From positions 13,333,773 to 13,397,772 of the forward strand of contig JALIRH010000007.1 of the NCBI GenBank assembly GCA_023055505.1: a DNA stretch of 64,000 nt. The letters run 5' to 3'. Under the pieces are notes generated by a model. The model did no database searches, was not told the DNA's origin, and worked only from the letters and a program-made list of their open reading frames with translations. Of the stretch, positions 60,059 to 64,000 are shown in pieces. How positions within the stretch are numbered: position 1 is the stretch's first letter; every line of letters starts with the position of its first letter. The translations under genes were made by a program, and so were the position numbers. The DNA comes from Callipepla californica brunnescens (lineage: Eukaryota; Chordata; Aves; Galliformes; Odontophoridae).

Positions 60059-63000
60059 CTTTTCTTCTGAGTTACTCTTAAATTTTACCTGTGTTGTCTA
60101 ATATCAACTTTTTGGGCTAGGGAGAAGGGAAAGATCGAAGGTTTGAAAGGATTACATGCAGTCTTGAGACATCAATTCCATACTTTGTTTTCTTAACATG
60201 ATTCTTGTTTGGAAGTACACAAACAGACTGAATCTCAGAACTGTTAATTAATGAAATTTTAGGGTGGATGCAGAGAAAAAAAATTGGAAATGCATCAAAA
60301 AGTATTTTTTTCTCAGGAATTCCTAGAGTTTTTTGTTTTCTTACTGCTCCGATGGCCCATCCACTAATCAAAATAGATTTAACTAACTAATCTCTCATTT
60401 AGTGTAGAAACAAATGTTATTTGTTGAGGATTGCATGCTTACTCTCTGAAACAGAATTCATATTTTGTAATCTAGTCCAATCAACACCTAGTAATTTAAA
60501 GTTTTTGAAAAATGCTGAAATTATATTTTTTTTTTTCTTTGTTTTTCTGTTTGGGTGGGAAAGATCCTCCAACAATTTCTTCCAAGGAAGTCAGACTATC
60601 TTAAAAATTTTATGTGCTCATGTGATGCCTGGCTCAATTTTTTTTAGGCCCGCAGAGCATTTTAATGAGGTTAAGACCTTTCCATTTACAATACCAGGCT
60701 AACTCGTTATAAGAATTGAAATGTATTTGCTTTCACTAGTTGCATTTAGAGCTCTCTAACGTTATTCTGTTTTGAGTTTATATCATTGTCAGGTCTCTCA
60801 GATTTTTGGTTTTGTTTGTTTTCAATTTAATTTAATTTTTGTCAGTTTATGTACTGCAGTGAAAACCATGTTCAGATGGTACGTTAAACTTCAGCTGAAA
60901 CAAAAAGATCCTTTCAAATCTTCAGTCAGATTTAGGGGATGAGACATTTTTTCTGCTGAGAAGATATCAAGTAGAAGTCAAAGGAGAGTTGTATCCATGT
61001 TTCATAGTGAAATTAGTTACGAACTGGCTGCTGTTAAGTTCACAAGTCTACCCCATAGCTCTGCAATGCTACAGTCTGCCAAGGAAACAAGCAGGCCTTT
61101 TAAGCCATTGAGTTGCATCAAAACACAGGACTCATACTAGGATAGGATAAGGGTGGCAATGGCTTATTGCATCATTTCCATCTGTATTAATTTTTCTTTT
61201 TAGAAGGTCTTACTGTAAAATTAAACATTGCATGACAGTGGATGCTTTGCTCTCAGCTTTTAAGTGCAATGCTTAATTTAGCTTGCTAGTTGGGCGTGCT
61301 GTCACATCAGCTAAGATGGACAGCCTGCTCTGCTGGGCAGTTTTAAATGGAAGATGCTAGGATCTTTAAAATTAATTTGGAGGAAGCATCTCTCCCAAAT
61401 GACTTCATAGAAAGCTCAGAAAGCATCCCAGTTTTGGGCACTAAGGGGAATGCCCAAAATTAGGTGTGTTAAGAGCAATACCTAGGAACTTGAGGGATCA
61501 TGGATTTGCCAGCATCGGCTAGGATGCACAGCATGAGGCAGTACCTCAGTGTTGCACTTCACACAAAGATCATTTGTATTTCCAGGCACCTAAGATCTAA
61601 TAGGATATGCAGTTAAAGAAATACATATCTTTATGGGAAAGAAACAGCAAGGAAAGGCAAGAGTTGTGGAAGGGAGGGAAGAAGGGAGAAAAAGACATAA
61701 ACCCATTCAAGTAGTTCTGGAGACAAGAAAGGAATTCTGATCTCAGGAGTGAAAAGCAGAGGCTCTCGCTGGACCACACTCCTAATACTGTGTATTTTAT
61801 TCCCTTAGTAGCTCTTCAGGTCCACTGTAGAGAGTAGTATGATAATGAACAGCACTCTTACGCTTTCTAAGCTATGTATTATTTTTTGAACAATGTGTTC
61901 CAGATTCTTTGAATACTTTTGGCTGTGATCAACCAATCTTAGTATATTGCAGTTAAACAGTGCACACTAGGACCGTGCTCTCAGAACTGTTCTCAGGGCA
62001 TCTGTCAGCTGAATTTGTAAAGAAAAATAAATTAAGATTTGAGTGTTCTTGCATTGTGATTAGAAGAAACTTGGCCTGTTTCATTACTCAGCTTTGAAGA
62101 CAAAAGGATTCACATTATATGTATGCAAATATAAATGTAAAAGAAAGTCCAACTTCGTGTCTAAGTTATGCATGTAAAAATCCCATAGGTACTGTAAGGT
62201 AACAGCATCAACTGCGGCCTGTTATTTGCCAAGTAGATGAGAGTGATGGCTTTCTAAGTATTGCACACTACTGTGTTGTGATGCACTTAGCATTTTTTTT
62301 TTAAATAACACATCATACACCCAATAAATGTTTGAGGTTTCTCATGTAAATAGGTATATAGACAGATAGTAAAAAAATTATAACTAGTTTCCACTAAAAA
62401 ATACTAATTACATGTAGTGCCCTATTCTTAAAGCTTCTTAACATTGTTGTTTAAACTATTTTTCCAGTAACAAAAGCAATTAGATTCTGTAATGGACTAA
62501 TCGCTTGCCATATGTTTTGTTCTGAGGAATGTCATATTTTAATAAATATGATCCCTAAAAAGAATCTTAAGCTGGTATGTGGAGCTTATATGTATTAATT
62601 TAGGATTCTTTTAATGTATATACATGTATAAGTTTGTATTTGAAAACAGATAAGAACCACTGTCTGAAATTTTATCCTGAAATACTGTGTATCAAGTTTA
62701 AGTTAAAATGAATTGTTAGGGCAAGGCCAAATAGTACCCACTTCAGATTTAAAATGCAAATACTGGTGGAGCTCTCACTGTATCATGAAGTTCAATTTGA
62801 TTAAAATAAGAATTCAGATGAAGTAATACAACTTACAGATTTCATCTACCAAAATTTTTTCCCTAACTTGTCTTCCATTCACATTGCATTTGTACAGGAC
62901 TTTTTTCATTAATCACTGGGGAAAAGAAACAAGTCTTAAAAAGCAAGGACAAAAGGTTAATGTCTGTAGCTATAGTATATTAATTGTCCCCAGCCTTATA

Positions 63001-63379
63001 AAATGTATTACATTTTACTTTACCAACAAATGTCTAGAGTTCAGCCAGCTCTTTGTTGCTTTATGAGGCTGTGTGTTTCTATGCATTATACAGACAGAAT
63101 TGTTTTGAATGTCTTTTAATTTTTGAGCATGAGATTTGACGCTTGATACAACAGATTTATTTCAATCTATAAATACCTCAGAGTTTAGCATTCTTCTGAT
63201 TGTGAAAATTCCCCCACATGCTTGTATTACCTTGGCATCATATACTGTAGTTAAGTCATCTGTATTTTGGAAAAGAGAGAAATAATCCCGACTCCCAAAC
63301 TTCAAAATTAAAAGACTGAAATGTCTGTTTCTTATTAGAAAATTATTGAATTTCTGTGGCTTGTTGTGCCATATTTCTT

Positions 63380-64000
63380 ATTCAAATTTTTTCGTTTCAT
63401 ATACCTTTTCACCCACCAGTTTGATTGCCATGGCTGCAGCCGTGGGTGAATAATTGCCTGTCTTCACAGGAGCATGTTCTGGAGCTAAAGTCGAGTGCTT
63501 GCTTCCTGATGTATGCCTCATTTGAATTCTGCCGACAGCCTAGGGGCTGTATTATTCATGCCTTGACAGATAGCACTCACTAAAAGCATTGGAACAGGGC
63601 CAGGTACTGGCAGAGAGATAGTGGAGCATTGCAACTTGCAACTGAGAGGAGCATCTATAATACAAAAAAGAGAAATCCTCATACCTCCCTTCTACTAGTC
63701 TCACTTTGATGGAAAATTCATTTGCATCAAAATAAAATACCCTAAAAATAAATGCATTTTTTCTAAACCATGCTTGAAAGTTTAACACAATTTTCCACGT
63801 TTAATTGCAAAGCTGATTTTAATTAGTAAGGCCCTGCATGTGAAAAATGAAGATTCACTTGGGTGAGTGTAACACATTGCAGTGTCTGCTGAATGCTCTA
63901 ATTAATGTATGGCTGCTGTACAACAGTGTGCACTGTGGGATATTTATGAAAAATTCTGTGCACGCAGCCAGTCTATCTGTATTTTAGTTCTTGACTCCAC
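63380..64000. promoter_or_regulatory. Candidate conserved non-coding element in MYT1L intron
   Basis: This stretch has balanced composition and no repeat signature. It holds an ATTTGCAT octamer (POU-type) at 63720, several TAATTA/TTTAATTAG homeodomain-like cores around 63820-63900, and an inverted repeat CACCCAC/GTGGGTG (63410-63416 and 63442-63448) around a near-palindromic CCATGGCTGCAGCCGTGG. This style is typical of conserved elements in introns of neurodevelopmental genes. Conservation itself cannot be seen from one sequence, so enhancer function is inference. Confidence 0.35.

Larger units (their letters stand above)
58222..63380 (+). other. MYT1L: MYT1L intron 3' of the first zinc-finger exon (no exon seen)
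   Basis: AT-rich intronic sequence begins at donor GTAATA and continues to the window edge. I saw no further MYT1L exon: the acidic Asp/Glu-rich region that follows the first finger in this family is not encoded in any open frame here. A possible short CR1 3' end lies near 59383-59440 and an A-rich CAAAA repeat at 60030-60058. Confidence 0.7.

Noticed and set aside
1..64000. Search for tRNA, rRNA, CRISPR arrays, prokaryotic operons or intact viral genes
   Set aside because: Nothing of these kinds was seen. The window is vertebrate nuclear sequence, and the short frames lack ribosome-binding or operon structure.

Overview
The window looks like nuclear DNA from a bird. It is AT-rich, has no dense coding, and carries about twenty dated fragments of CR1 LINEs, the dominant interspersed repeat of avian genomes. 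No SINEs of mammalian type were recognised. The only gene I can name is the 5' coding part of MYT1L (myelin transcription factor 1-like, a neuronal CCHHC zinc-finger repressor), on the + strand near the right end. Three small exons at 57589-57643, 57826-57859 and 58159-58221 join in frame with good splice sites and encode residues 1-50. The last of these enters the first zinc finger, and the gene continues beyond the window.

Region by region: positions 1-57588 show no coding exon that I can support. In other vertebrates MYT1L has very long introns between non-coding 5' exons, so this stretch is most simply 5' intronic or upstream sequence of MYT1L; that is inference, because no 5' UTR exon or promoter is identifiable by eye. 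Its recognisable content is CR1: an old + strand reverse-transcriptase-region fragment at 780-1830, a long - strand copy at 30855-31595, a composite of opposite-strand pieces at 44908-45745, a 500 bp - strand copy with recognisable ORF2 C-terminus at 52037-52540, and many short 3' ends. About 16 fragments lie on the - strand and 5 or 6 on the + strand. There are also poly-T/poly-A tracts, an (ATT)n microsatellite, alternating purine-pyrimidine segments, and several less certain dispersed repeats (3780-4240, 37010-37160).

Positions 58222-64000 are intron downstream of the zinc-finger exon. Its last 600 bases (63400-64000) have the composition and homeodomain/POU-like motifs of a conserved non-coding element, a candidate enhancer.

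I found no evidence of an undescribed multi-gene system. Nearly all short open frames are chance frames or frames running through CR1. The items most worth checking are the MYT1L start exon, the candidate conserved elements, an unexplained 132-codon frame at 2612-3010, an imperfect hairpin at 55853-55956, and a cluster of four TGATCA palindromes at 9071-9116.
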